Source of the DNA: Nitzschia sp. pyKryTriq1
Taxonomy: Eukaryota; Bacillariophyta; Bacillariophyceae; Bacillariales; Bacillariaceae
Reading direction: 5' to 3'
Length of the DNA: 64,000 nt
Assembly (NCBI GenBank): GCA_956465555.1
Contig: OY101120.1
Span: 1,978,001-2,042,000 of the forward strand
The position numbers and the translations under genes are program-made. Shown here in pieces: positions 40,649 to 52,031 of the stretch. The notes under the pieces are model-generated. The model was not told the origin of the DNA, did no database searches, and saw only the letters and a list, made by a program, of their open reading frames with translations. Every line of letters starts with the position of its first letter. Position 1 is the first letter of the stretch.

Positions 40649-43316
40649 TGGTTGTTTGTACCGGTACGTGTAGTGGGGCAAAACTCACTAAAAATGGGCA
40701 CACTTTGTACGAGTAGATAATGTAGGTGTGGTGTGGTGCCAAGTTCCAAAGTGTCAATAATCAAGCCCAATGCAAGACTCAAATCAATCGAGGATGGCCT
40801 TTTGTTGTTCGGCAAGAACAATCAATCTCAAATCACAGAAATACCACGCTGTAGATCGTATGTCAGAACACAAATAATACCGTACTGCACGCGGAGTTTT
40901 ATGTAGGGCTATGTATTGCGTTACTGCCTTCTTCTTGTAGTCGACTTGCATGTATGGGCCGCCTCTGTTCTCGTAACTATTAACACCAGCAGTGCCAGTG
41001 CTGTAGTCTGTGATGAGGATGATGCATTATTTTTTCCAAACTAGTAGACCATCGTCGTTCGTCGTCGTTCGTCGTCGCCGTCGCCGCCGTCTCGTCGAGA
41101 GAGAGACATGTACAATCAATCAGAATTTGTTTGGTGCGTGATTCGGCCCAGTACAAGTACATACTGTACAAGAGTTCCCATTCCAGTAATGCTCGGACTT
41201 TTGGGCGAGGAGTCTACAGTTCGCTAATCCCTATGTAATGGGGTCGCGAGCAGGCCATCCCTAAATAACCTTATGATAAATATACCGATTTGAATGCGTA
41301 ATTGTCGCACGCATCATTAACTAATATAAGTTTATGGATGCTTAAATGTCGCACTGCGTTAAATAGATCATGTGTGTCACATGAGAAAGATACCTTTATT
41401 AATAGTGCAAGCACATCGATGATGAATGATGGATGGAATGGAAGATATTTGAACCATGAAAACAGGTTTTGTTGCAACAGTACACCACCAGAAGTACATT
41501 TGCCGTCGACAATTCAAACAACAAGCGCAGTATGTATTGTTTTCACAAACCAATTCTACTAGTAATAGAAACTACTAGTCGGTACTGTACCGGTACCGTA
41601 CTGTACTCATACTGGTACAAAATGACCCGGAAATGAGTGGTATGGCATATGATCGTGATAGTCAAACCGCCCTTTGGTTGCAGTCGAGTAAATCCAGTCT
41701 CATCCGTTGAGACTTGAATGTAATAAACAGATACTTATATGAATATAAAAAGAACCTCTATTGATATATACATGTCTGAATAAAAATCCCGTTGATAGAG
41801 ATTAGCGAACTGTAGAGTCGTCGAAGGGAAAGGAGAGGGAGCATCCCCCGCGGAGCGGGGCAATCCGCACCGTTAGTTGCACCAGTACGTACGTACGAGT
41901 ATGATATGTACGTACCGGTACCTGGTACGCATTAGGGCAGGTTGAGCCATGTCCAGGAAAATGTCGCAGTTTAACGGTTTATTTTTGTCCACACCGACGG
42001 GCGCGCGATGTACACGCAGTACCAGGATAGGCGAACGCCATAGTGGAACGAGTGCACCAAACCATAGGAAATATGATCCGCACATTTCAAGTCCAAGACA
42101 TGGACGACGAAGACCCTCTAGCAGGAATCCTCAACGCAGTAGCCTTCGCAGTAAGAGCTACCGTCCACACCACAACTCAAGCAACCCCAATGCAACTCGT
42201 GTTCGGACGAGACGCTATTATGAACATCCAATTCGAAGCAAATTGGAAACTGATCAAGGATCGCAAACATTGTTATCCACAACACTCCCTGCGGCGGCCG
42301 AGTCTTCTTACCCCCCCAAAAGCCAACGTCGTCCGATGGGATGCCTGATACCATCGCGATGTCTTTCGACATGACCGAAGAGGAAGCGGCAATTTTTACT
42401 ATAGTAATCAGCATTCTTCTTCGGACCCTGCCCCGTATGTAGATATTGCGCTTTGTATGTTGCTTCTTCGTGCCGAATAAAGCTGTATGTTCGAACATGA
42501 GAGCTCTTTTTTATTGTTGGACCAAAAATGTCCAATCTACGTAAAAATCCGGATCCTCTCTGTACCGAGATTGCTGGATGCGGAGGGTAGTACCCGGTAC
42601 GTGTACTATTAGTACTTTTGGTGCAGTTGGTTGGTAGTCTACTCGTATCATCCAGGCAGGATCGCCTCCGCAGCCACCAACAGTAGGCGTCGTCCTCGTC
42701 GTCTCGCTGCTGCGGCTGTTCTTCTTCTTTATTGTCACTTCTTGATGAGAAAGAACTACTATTGTTCTTAGCTCTAGTAATAACTGGAATATACTCTACT
42801 AGCTAGAGTGGTCTTCGTCTTCGTTCATTAAATTAAATACATGTATTATTGCTATGATGGTGATGACATAGTAGACACACCAGCACCTCGTAAGGGTGGT
42901 GGTGCGACAACAAGATAACGATTCTTCGTGCTCGCCCAGCAGCAGACGACGCATCGGCTGCTGCTGGTACTACCTGTAGTAGTGGTGTTGTGTGTGTCGT
43001 TGCACCCTATCATGCATTATGACTACCCACCCGGTATTTCTGCTGTTCGTTCTTCTTGTTGTTGTTAAAATTCTCAAAATGCGTGTGTGCTGTTGTTGTG
43101 TCCGATCATCATTGCTTATGGGGCTGTCCACCACAAGTGAATGCCCTCGTGGTGCCGGTATAGTTATAATTTTTGGTCTTGATGCTGTCGTTCTTCCTAT
43201 TTCTCCTTTTGTTCAGTGTTGGCGGTGCCGCCGCTGCTCCTCTTGCCGCCGGTGGTTCCTGGTCGTGGTTATCCTCACAATACTCTTACTGCCGGCCTAT
43301 CGGTGGCACTCTTGAA
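40649..43316. other. Long intergenic region with a retroelement fossil
   Basis: No host gene is seen in 2.7 kb. The contents are a CGTCGTTCGTCGTCG stretch (about 41050-41095), a CCCCGCGGAGCGGGG hairpin (41846-41860), palindrome strings (41580-41625, 41885-41935) and the integrase fragment listed separately. Confidence 0.5.
41990..42350 (+). mobile_element. LTR-retrotransposon integrase fragment (fossil)
   Basis: About 100 residues of an integrase domain are readable on the plus strand, including ANAIVERVHQTIGNMIRTFQ and TTTQATPMQLVFGRDAI, which are typical of the C-terminal part of the catalytic core in LTR retrotransposons of stramenopile genomes (Ty3/Gypsy-like by motif; the family assignment is tentative). 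No gag, protease, reverse transcriptase or paired LTRs are seen nearby, so this is a short, broken remnant of moderate age. Confidence 0.75.
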
Positions 43317-45275
43317 CTACAACAATGATGCTGCTGACGTGGTAGTGGAAGAGGTGACAATAGAGGAGGCGCTAGTTCCGCCAATAAACGTATCAGAAGA
43401 AGGAGCAGGACGGTAGCGGAGTCTCCCAGACTTGGAATCGTCGGTCTCTTCTTCGTAGACCCCCATGCGACTAGCTGCTTGGCTCCAGTAATCCTTTCCT
43501 GATGTAGCCCGTCTCTTGTCTGTCCGCAGGAAGCTCAACAGGTCGCGATCTTTCTCAGGAATCATATTACAGGTACTGCATAGATGATTCTTAGCCATAT
43601 TCTGACTTGCTTGATACAACATGTCGAGTCGACCTATTGGTGGTAGTGTCGACGTGGCGAAAAAAGAGAAAAGAGATAAACCAAAGGATCAGAACGACTG
43701 ACGCATTGAACGGCAAAGAAAATGAATTATCGCTGCTGGAACATACCTGGATAGTATACAGCACCGTTGGCCCTTTCCCATTCGGCGCTTTTGGCACAGT
43801 GTCGGCATCGAAGACCCACTTGACCCAATACTATCCCCCTATTCATTCTTGACGCATTGTACTGAACATCGTCACTGGTCGCTTCAAATATCTCGACTTG
43901 CTGACGAAGAATACATTGGTACGGTGAAAGGTAGTCCGCGTCGTCTTCGAGAAAAAGTGTAGAAGGAAGTGAAAAGTTCGCTTCTTGTTTCCCTCGCATG
44001 ATGTCATCACCAGCGTTACCACGAACTATTTTTCGTGGACGGTCCTGCTTTGAAATGTTGGTACCGTTTCGCATGAAAGGCAGTAGTCCTCCTCCTTCCG
44101 TGGTCATTTCACCCCCTTCAGAGAGGATTCTGACTGCTTCCACGGATAATCCATGGCTTCGAAGACTGCTATGTAACTGATCAGATGAGCCTATTGGGCG
44201 GGAGGACGACGACAAAAATAGCAAAGCGGAATGGTGAGACGAGGAGGCAGACGAGGAAGAGATGATATCAGACTTATTCTGATATGACATGAAGGCAGGA
44301 GGAGAACAAGAAGCCGGCATATGGGAGTGCAGTAGTAGCACAAAAGAGAGAGTACTTACGTATTTGATGAGAACAAAATGACACGCGGTCTTCATCAAAT
44401 CGGGTGACCATGGACCACAGCCACTGTGCGATGTCTGCAAGCACTGGCGACTCGGGATTGTAGACAAGATGAAGCTTTACGATCCTCAATGGTGCGGCGT
44501 ATGCCAAGAACCTTGCCATTTCGGAGACAGTCTCAAGCTTGAGTTGTTGCTCCCGTGGATCATTGGTCCCGAAAGGTCCAGTGGGGGACATGCGAGGAAT
44601 AGTCCCGGTCAACTTGTTCCAGTCAGTGCATATCACGGCAGTGATGCCATTGACTTGTGCTTCTTCATCGTCAACAGCCATGACGTCGAAGAAGAAAAAG
44701 GTGGCTCGACGAACCTAGTAACCAGAAGGATGTGAGAAAAAGACGAAAGCGTCATGAGAAAGGTGAAAGCAAAAACTGGTGCAGAAGACCAAAGAAGAAC
44801 TAGGCTTCGTGGTAGTATTACTCACCGCTTCGAAATGGATAGCGTCCTCGGTGATGCTGGAGGAGCCGTCGTCGCTGGCGGGGGTTTCCCGACGACAGCA
44901 ATCATAGTACGCTATCTTGCGTCCATCGTTATCAGCGCAGTTCTTTAACAGCTGAATGTCGCCTCGCTTCAGAATTTCAAGATCGCGCTGTCTCAGATCT
45001 GACAACTCCAAAGACTTCCCGAGTAGGTCTTTACCAAACCAATGCAATTTGAATTCAAAATACTGACACATCCTATGAACTGCAAGACCAGTGTTATGCT
45101 TTTCAGCTCTCAAAAAAACTGTTTTCAGTGAGTCGCCGTTTGCATATGCAGGGTTTTGTCTGCGAGCCTCCAGATACGCCTCTTTCTCGTCGAAAGGGAT
45201 CCTAGATGCAATCGAATCCATCTCGTCTAGCATCGATCGCATAGAGTGCATATTGTCATCATTGTATCTTGCCAT
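43317..45275 (-). CDS. CRAL-TRIO-like protein fused to a Cys/His-rich diatom domain
   Basis: Four exons on the minus strand: 45275-44826, 44714-44360, 44190-43747 and 43633-43317, with GT-AG introns of 111, 169 and 113 nt. The product is 521 aa. The N-terminal half fits a diatom CRAL-TRIO/Sec14-like family: a helical cap (FLRAEKHNTGLAVHRMCQYF, LELSDLRQRDLEILKRGDIQ), then GITAVICTDWNK, LRIVKLHLVYNPES and LHSSLRSHGLSVEAVRIL. The C-terminal part has SPYQCILRQQVEIFEATSDD, VLGQVGLRCRHCA, RANGAVYYPG, LYQASQNMAKNHLCSTC and SGKDYWSQAASRMGVY, a conserved Cys/His block I know only from diatom hypotheticals. The Cx2C and Hx1Cx2C groups could bind zinc. The role may be lipid-linked signalling; the combination is unexplained. 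Confidence 0.8.
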
Positions 45276-46574
45276 GATGCTGTGCAATTTTTGGGAGTTT
45301 TGTAACACAAGTAAACCGCAATCCAAATATTGAATAAGAGGGCTTTCAACTTTGTGCTCAATAGTAGCGGTGTGCGGTGTGCGGCCGTGCGGTATTTTAT
45401 TTTTTGTGTGGGGCGCCGAGTGTGTGTTTTGCCACTTGCTCGTGTTTTTTAGCAGAGAAATTTTATTTGCCAGTAATAAATCGCACGATTTATGTACCGA
45501 AAATGCACGTGAAGCGCTGCGGGTGACCGAGCTTCCGGTACTGTACAGTAGAGTACGAGTGCAGTACAGTCCAGCACGCTACGAGGACAGTACTTGTACA
45601 GTACACTGGAGTACAGTAGACAGTACAGTACAGTACAGTACAGTAAACACTACCGTACCTGGTACGGTGCAGTGCAGTGCAGTGCAGTGCAGTACACTAC
45701 ACTACACTACACTACACTACACTACAAGTGCCGTACTTTAGTACGACGGTACGTACAGACATGCAGGCATAGGCTGGATGGTCGAAGGAAGTTCTGAAAG
45801 TGGTTGCATAAAAAGGAGAAAAAGGTCGTGCGTGTAGAAGATTGCTCTATTATTCGTAAAGGGGACGGAATATCGATATAAAAAGACAAGCCGACAACTA
45901 ATATTTATTACGATTAGTGAAACATTTATATATGCATCAACTTCAATGTAAAGCTTTTGTTGAAAGCTTGTTTTATGAGAAGAAGACATTCTACACTTTT
46001 ATTTATGCCTCTTTGATTTCTTCGCTACTTTGATTAAGCCTGGACCGTTATGTGGACTCTGTTCTGTTGGCCGGCTCGCTCGTCAGGTCCCGGTGGCCGG
46101 TGAGAGATTATAAGCCCGTTCTCACGGTCAAGAGCGCGACCAGCGATCGCGGCACATTTTACTTGTACTGCCGGTTTTAGTACAGTAGTTCAGATGCAGT
46201 CGTTGTCGGTACCGCCGGTACAGCACAGTGTACCGTATAAACATGTACAGGCATTAGCGCATCGCTCTCTAAGTATGTAATTCAAATTACCATCGCACCA
46301 TTCCCACCACAAACCATTTTTTTGTCGACTCCGTCCGCCTCGATCTCGGTTGTTGCCGCCATCATCGAAATTGGGGGGAAGAGGCGAAGCCGAGGGGGAG
46401 TTATCCAGCGAATCATCATCGTACACTCGTACAGGTAGCCCTCTACTACTACCGGTAGTACGGTAGAGAGTAGAGGTATGCTGCATGCATTCATGCATGC
46501 ATGGAGTAGTCTAAAAGTACGGTACCGGTACCGGTATCCTAACAAGATATTCAATATTTACATCAGCTTTCATC
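45276..46574. other. Intergenic with pentanucleotide arrays and palindromes
   Basis: No gene is seen. Three successive pentanucleotide tandem arrays occupy 45621-45726, and GTAC/ACCGGT strings lie at 46440-46460 and 46515-46545, just upstream of the next gene. Confidence 0.55.
45621..45726 (+). repeat. Three adjacent pentanucleotide arrays
   Basis: (CAGTA)5 at 45621-45645, (GTGCA)5 at 45667-45691 and (CTACA)6 at 45697-45726 are read directly. The units differ from one another by one or two bases after rotation. Confidence 0.92.
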
Positions 46575-47150
46575 ATGAAACTCGACAAGAAACTCCAAGC
46601 GCGCGTGGTGCCTCCGGTTCCTCTTGCCAACTCTATGGATGGGCCATCTGTGTCCTGGACCGTCGGTGACCTCTTCAAATTCAATAACAAGGTGTTCTTG
46701 ACATATCATTGTATGGGAAGTGGATACGACTTCTTGACACCGGTCGGTTGTTTGTTGGGGGCAACCATACTGCCCAGGATGTCTAAGTTTTCACATTTGA
46801 CCCCGTTGCAAGCCGCCGGTACTGGAGGTATCGTAGCCGGTGGCGCAGGGATGGGACTCGGCTTGCTAGCTCTGGTAGGGACAGCAACGAGCAAGAATCC
46901 CAAAATCCCTTGGACCAACGATGGAATCCAGATGCGTGTCGATGGGTTGTCTCACAATTATAAAGTTCGGGCATTGGATCTCGGCGTCTGGGTCGGGATC
47001 GCTGCCGCTGGCGGTGCGTTGCTTTATTCGGGCGGCTCGATGCAGAAGTTTGGCTTGTTGCCAGGCTTGCCTGGACAACTCCAAACAGTCGCTCTGGGAT
47101 CTGCTGCAGGCTCGATCGGGGCAACGATTCTGATTCAGCTTACGAAATAA
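46575..47150 (+). CDS. Small multi-pass membrane protein (possibly DUF1757-like)
   Basis: A 191-aa intronless protein with an ATG at 46575. A polar N-terminus of about 45 residues is followed by three to four hydrophobic glycine-rich helices: YDFLTPVGCLLGATILP, TGGIVAGGAGMGLGLLALV, LGVWVGIAAAGGALLYSGG and VALGSAAGSIGATILIQ. Between them is a soluble stretch (NDGIQMRVDGLSHNYKVRAL). The layout recalls the DUF1757 family and, more loosely, Tim17/complex I B14.7-type mitochondrial proteins. Function unknown. Confidence 0.72.
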   Translation: MKLDKKLQARVVPPVPLANSMDGPSVSWTVGDLFKFNNKVFLTYHCMGSGYDFLTPVGCLLGATILPRMSKFSHLTPLQAAGTGGIVAGGAGMGLGLLALVGTATSKNPKIPWTNDGIQMRVDGLSHNYKVRALDLGVWVGIAAAGGALLYSGGSMQKFGLLPGLPGQLQTVALGSAAGSIGATILIQLTK

Positions 47151-47389
47151 ATCCAGTGCTTTTGTAGCAGTGAATGTGGCACTGTAGAATTGTCGTCGGA
47201 TCATGTCTACGTGCTTTTCATGCCGAGGTTCGTTCAAGGACCATTTCCATTGCATAACGATGTTTGACTAAACTACCCTAAATTTTTATGCAAATACGTC
47301 TACGAAATTCAAGACCAAAAGATCTCGACTTTATTCCTAGCAAATAAGTCATTGTCTGTGTAGTTTTATATGTATATCAGTCGTATTAT

Positions 47390-49005
47390 TTATCCCAAAG
47401 ACGCAAGAGCCATTTTGGCACCTAGCAAGCCCATTCCGACACCCAACACAGCAGATCCCGCAGCGAACTTCACTTCTCTCTTTTGCCCAGCCGTAGCGTC
47501 GGCCTTGTTCTTGATGGCCTTGCGGAACATTAGGAATGGGAACACATATATCAGAGCATTTCCGAGTGTGGCGCCACCAAAAGCCAGGACGAAGCTGACA
47601 TCGGGAATCACCAGAGCTGCAAAAGTCACCAGAGACAACAAAGTCACCGTCAAGAAATTCTGGCTCTTGGGTGAAGCCTTCAACTTGAGCAAGTCGATGA
47701 CACCATCTCGAAGCCCCACAAACGCAAGAGGGTAGGAAAATACCAACGAGACTGCCACGGCAATGCGGGAGAGTGACATGAGAGAATCTTTGGTAGAGTA
47801 GTTGTTGAGAATGAGTCCGCTGGAAGCACTGCCAAATGTCAAGAATCCCATTGCAGCAATCAAAGCAAAGATGCAAATCGAGACGCCAAAGCTAGTCGAG
47901 ACGACTTTGTAGAAATTGGGCAAGGTTCTTTCTTTCAATTCATTGTAGAACTATAAACATCAATAAAGGAGCAAACGGTCGCGGGTTAGTGAATTCTCCT
48001 TCGGCGGCTGCTTGCCGAATGCCATGCATGATGAGATTGCACTGGTATTGTTAGAGAGCTTACTTTGGGGGCATTGAAATGGGCCATGTAGGCGGTGCTG
48101 AGCATTCCGACCAAAATAGCGGCGGAAGGAGTCATAATTCCTTCGACTCCTACCGATCCAAACGCAGGACGAAGGGCGGGAGCACAGTCGGCGGCAAACT
48201 TTCCAGCAGGTGCCACATAGGATTTGCCGAGGAAACGAATCAACATGGCTACGGCTGTGTAAATCATTCCAAGACTTCCCACCAACGAAAAGGGGGCCAA
48301 GCTTGAGAGGTTTTTCAACAAGCAAAGGGGCAAGAGGACGCCCGTCGTTAGCCCGACCAACGCGGGGACCTTGGCCACAGTGAGACCGGCAGTGGCGAAC
48401 AGGCTCACAAACGTGTCTCCCAAAATCATACTGTACGCCAAGATGGCAGCAAATGTTTTGAAAGTGACCGCAACCGCAGGAATCCAACTCGACGATTTTC
48501 CAACCGTGGCGCTCCAAGCATCCCGATACGACTTGGTGTTCGTGTATGCACAGCAACGTCCAATCAAGGAAAATCCATAACCAGAGAGTACGCCGATGGT
48601 AGCGATCAAAGCGATAGCAGGCACCACTGCCGATGGGGCGTTAGCAAATGCTGCAATACCAGCAGGAAGACTCAAGACTCCGGCTCCGACGATCGACTTG
48701 ACCAGATTGAAGCAGAGTTGGGTGACACTGGCACTTCCTGGAGGCACGGCACTTGCCTTTCCTTCATTGTCTCCACTGCTGCTGCTGCTGCCGCCGTCGC
48801 CTTCTGACACAGAAGCCGTCATGTACAAAGGTTTCTTAGCGTCCACTAGTGGTACCGAAGACGACATCATTGAACGAGCCGCCCGGGATCTGACAACGGT
48901 GGGAACCGACGTCACGAGAGGAGTCCATTGAGCTGTTTGCGTTGGCGCAAACGCCAGGGCAGTAGGCACGAGGGCCAGCAAGAAAATAAGGGATCCACGA
49001 AGCAT
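47390..49005 (-). CDS. Plastid-targeted amino-acid permease (AAAP type), paralogue 1
   Basis: Two exons on the minus strand: 49005-48064 and 47950-47390 (113-nt GT-AG intron). The product is 500 aa. Residues 1-18 are a signal peptide with ALA-FAP at 16-21, the diatom ASAFAP plastid signal with Phe19 at +1. The core of about 11 helices starts with LVKSIVGAGVLSLPAGIAAF, the unwound first helix of Aa_trans/AAAP carriers, and includes SGYGFSLIGRCCAYT, PLCLLKNLSSLAPFSLVG and STAYMAHFNAPK. It probably moves amino acids, perhaps aromatic ones, across a plastid envelope membrane; the substrate is unknown. It is head-to-head with paralogue 2, 636 bp apart. Confidence 0.9.
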
Positions 49006-49641
49006 GATCCGTCACTTCAAATGCGAGTACTTGTATTTATAATTGGTGAAGTGTCAGCTGAAAGTGGTTCTGTCGTCGTCGTCGTTGCGGTACAAGTAGT
49101 CGTCGATGTGCCCGATGCCCGATGCCGGAGGCCCGAGGCCCGAGACGACTCCTCGACAGAGGCGACGAGAGATCGAAGCAGGACCCAAAAGGGCGAAGGA
49201 CCGCCGTCCATCATCCGACAACAGATGATTTTCCCACGTCTTTGGATCTGCGGGTTCTCAAATCGGATCCTATCATCCCAAATTCCCTTTGGAATCTTTG
49301 GATCTTTGACTTTGGGAGTGTTTTCGATGACACGAGGGAATCCCAGTTATCGGAGGCTCTCATTTTTGTCCGTAGAGATTGAAAAAACTAGAAAATGCAC
49401 CGATCGCGTGCCGATCGCGTGCCGATCAGATCGCTCTGCGTTCCTCAACGAGGCGAAGCGCCCACTCCGCGAGATATATCCATCGATCGCATCGTCGCGA
49501 TGTTTTGGATTTGCAGGCCTTCGTGGTACGTGTACCGTACAAAAGCTAAAACCTACCGGTCCCGGTGTCATCAATCTAAAAAATCTCGACGGCAAGTCAA
49601 GTCATTTTATTTCTCCCTCCTTTCACCATTGGAATAAGACC
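49006..49641. other. Divergent spacer between permease paralogues
   Basis: A 636-bp head-to-head spacer, presumably a shared promoter region. It has repeated GATCGCGTGCCGATC strings at about 49398-49430 and no gene. Confidence 0.5.
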
Positions 49642-51302
49642 ATGAAGTTTCTTCGAGTTTGCCTCCTTCTACTGGCTTCGTTCCAAGTAACTTTGGCGTT
49701 GGTGACGCCAAAGTCTCACTTGGCCGTCAACAAGCCGAGCGCATCTTCCTCGGTCATCGGGCCCAAGACGAGATTGGGAGCGGACGCGGTGTCGGCTGAA
49801 GTCCCGAGAGGAGGAGAGGGCGGTGGAACTGCCTCCATTCCTAGTGAAGTCTTCAATCTTATCAAGTCAATCGTCGGAGCCGGAGTCTTGAGTCTTCCTG
49901 CAGGCAAGTAGTGGCTACGTATATTTATTATGTCTGGATATTGATTGATTGATTGATTGATTGATTTGAATTCTCAAACTTTTTTTGAAATTGTTATTCA
50001 TGTTATTGTTATTGTTATTTGCAGGTGTCGCCGCTTTTGGCAATGCACCGTCTGCAGTGATCCCTGCTGTCGCTTTGATTGCCCTCATGGGTACCATCTC
50101 TGCTTACACTTTTGGATTGATTGGCCGCGTCAATCGGGCCACAAATACGGCAAGTAGTGGCTACGTATATTTATTATTTCTGGATATTGATTGATTGATT
50201 GATTGATTTGGATTCTCAAACTTTTTTTGGAAATTGTTATCCATATTATTGTTATTGTTATTTGTAGGTGTCGTACTCGGATGCTTGGGATGAAACGGTC
50301 GGAAAGAAATCTTCCTTCATCATTGCATTTTCGTGCTTCATTGATTGCCTTTTCGGAAATCTCAGCTATTCCATGATCCTGGCGGATACCATGGTCAACC
50401 TCTTGGCCAGTGTGGGAGTAGGTGTCACCCGTACTCATTCCCTTCTTGGGGTAACCGGTATTGTGCTTCTGCCCCTTTGCCTTATGAAGAATTTGGCCAG
50501 TCTTGCCCCTTTTTCGTTGGTGGGGATAACTGGAATGTTGTACACCACATTTGCGATGGTCATGCGATACGTCAGTGGCTCTTACGCCGCTCCGGATGGA
50601 AGGTTCCTCGCTACAGCACTGACGGCCCCTGTCTTTGGTGTGGCTGGTGCCAAAGCTGTCATGAGCGCCAAGTCTCTCATCCTGACATGCATGCTCAGCA
50701 ATGCTTACATTGCCCACTTTAACGCTGGCAAATATTTGGCGGAACTCAAAGACAATACTTTGGGCCGTTTCAACCAGGTCATTGGATGGAGTTTTGGAGC
50801 AGCGATCCTTCTGTACTCGACCATCACTGCCGTTGGATTCTTGACCTTTGGTGCCGCCTCGAATGGTCTCATTTTGAACAATTACTCCAACCAAGATCTG
50901 TTGATGAGCTTCTCCCGCATCGCAGTGGCCATCAGTGTCACTGGATCGTACCCTCTTCTATTCGACGGAACGCGAGATGGCCTACTTGATTTGTTCAAAG
51001 TCTCCAAGGCCAAGCGTGACAATGCTCTGATCAACAAGTACACCTTTGGGATCCTCGCATTGACTACGTTTGTGGCCTCCAAACTCACTGATCTTGGTCT
51101 TGTGGCCAGTATCGGTGGAGCCACCTTTGGTACAGCATTGGTGTTCATCTACCCTACTCTCATGTTCTTGAAGGTTCAAGCCAAGAGGGGCAAGTCGGGT
51201 TCGTTCGAAAGTACTCTATGTAAGGTCATTGCCGCGTTGGGACTCGTCATGGGGGCTATTGGTACCAAGCTAGCATTCAATGACGCTTCTATGGGACATT
51301 AA
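49642..51302 (+). CDS. Amino-acid permease (AAAP type), paralogue 2, with twin GC-AG introns
   Basis: Three exons: 49642-49903, 50025-50149 and 50268-51302. The product is 473 aa. A signal peptide (MKFLRVCLLLLASFQVTLAL) ends in TLA-LVTP, where Leu replaces the Phe of paralogue 1, so plastid import is less certain. The core has IKSIVGAGVLSLPAG, VAAFGNAPSAVIPAVALI, DAWDETVGKKSSF, PLCLMKNLASLAPFSLVG and SNAYIAHFNAGKY. Both introns start with GC instead of GT. No GT site near either restores frame, and the chosen joins reproduce the paralogue sequence (LSLPAG-VAAF and NT-VSYSDAW, against NTKSYRDAW). The two introns are near-identical to each other and absent from the other two paralogues. Confidence 0.9.
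49904..50024 (+). repeat. Twin intron copy 1 (GC-AG, 121 nt)
   Basis: It starts GCAAGTAGTGGCTACG and ends TTATTTGCAG. A GATT microsatellite lies in the first half. It matches copy 2 at 50150-50267 except for five substitutions, a one-base indel and a four-base indel. The identity continues through the next six exon bases (GTGTCG). Confidence 0.95.
50150..50267 (+). repeat. Twin intron copy 2 (GC-AG, 118 nt)
   Basis: It starts GCAAGTAGTGGCTACG and ends TTATTTGTAG, one GATT unit shorter than copy 1. The polarity is the same as copy 1 and 125 bp of exon lies between them. Confidence 0.95.
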
Positions 51303-52031
51303 AGGTAATTGATAATGAAGTGGGATATAGACTGTTCAGCTAGAGCGCTTTGGGTGCTTACGAAATAGCATACCAAAAGCAGAGAAAGTAGGTTCCTGGT
51401 CTATCGTGTAAACACTACCTGTATTGCACTTTACCTTATGATAATACTGTGGGTTCGCAGTGTCTCTGCTCTCTCTCTCTCTCTCTAGAATAGATTTAGT
51501 AGTAGAGTAGAGTGAGTAGAGTAGAGAGGGAACACACTACCAGTAGTCTATGTAATGTACAATGTACCCCGGTGCCAGTCCTGTTAGAGATTACGAGTAT
51601 TCGTACAGACGAAACTCAGCAGAGATGACGACGACTGACTCCCTCGACTGACGTATTCGAGATCGCACGCACAGACCGCGCGCGTGACACAGGAGGAGGA
51701 GGACGGCGGAGTGCGGAGGATGAGGACCGCAGAGCGTACCAGTACCCGGTACCAGTAACCAGTACTCGTATGGTATGGTACTGTACCAGTATGGGAAAAG
51801 AAGATACTGCCTGCAGTCATTCTCAAGACTTGACATTCTATCCATCTACCCGAAACAATTCATACACAACTATCACCAAGAGTATCACGTACTGGCCGCC
51901 CCTCAAGACTTGCTACTTCAATTGGCAGTATTCGCATTTGCTCAGGAATAATCACGCAAGTGATGAATGAATCATCGATCATCTCAATCGATGAATTGAG
52001 AAACATTCGTCGACCCACCCACCAGTGAAGC
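51303..52031. other. Intergenic, palindrome-rich
   Basis: No gene is seen. (CT)n at 51468-51486, AGTAGAGTAG strings at 51498-51530 and GTACCAGTACCCGGTACC strings at about 51736-51790. Confidence 0.5.

Noticed and set aside
42992-43315. Frame with a hydrophobic start on the plus strand
   Set aside because: The Cys/Leu/Val-rich composition comes from GTTGTT and CTTCTT strings; no domain follows.
45352-45797. Open frames with runs of Tyr-Ser-Thr-Val-Gln and Leu-His-Tyr-Thr
   Set aside because: They are translations of the pentanucleotide arrays.
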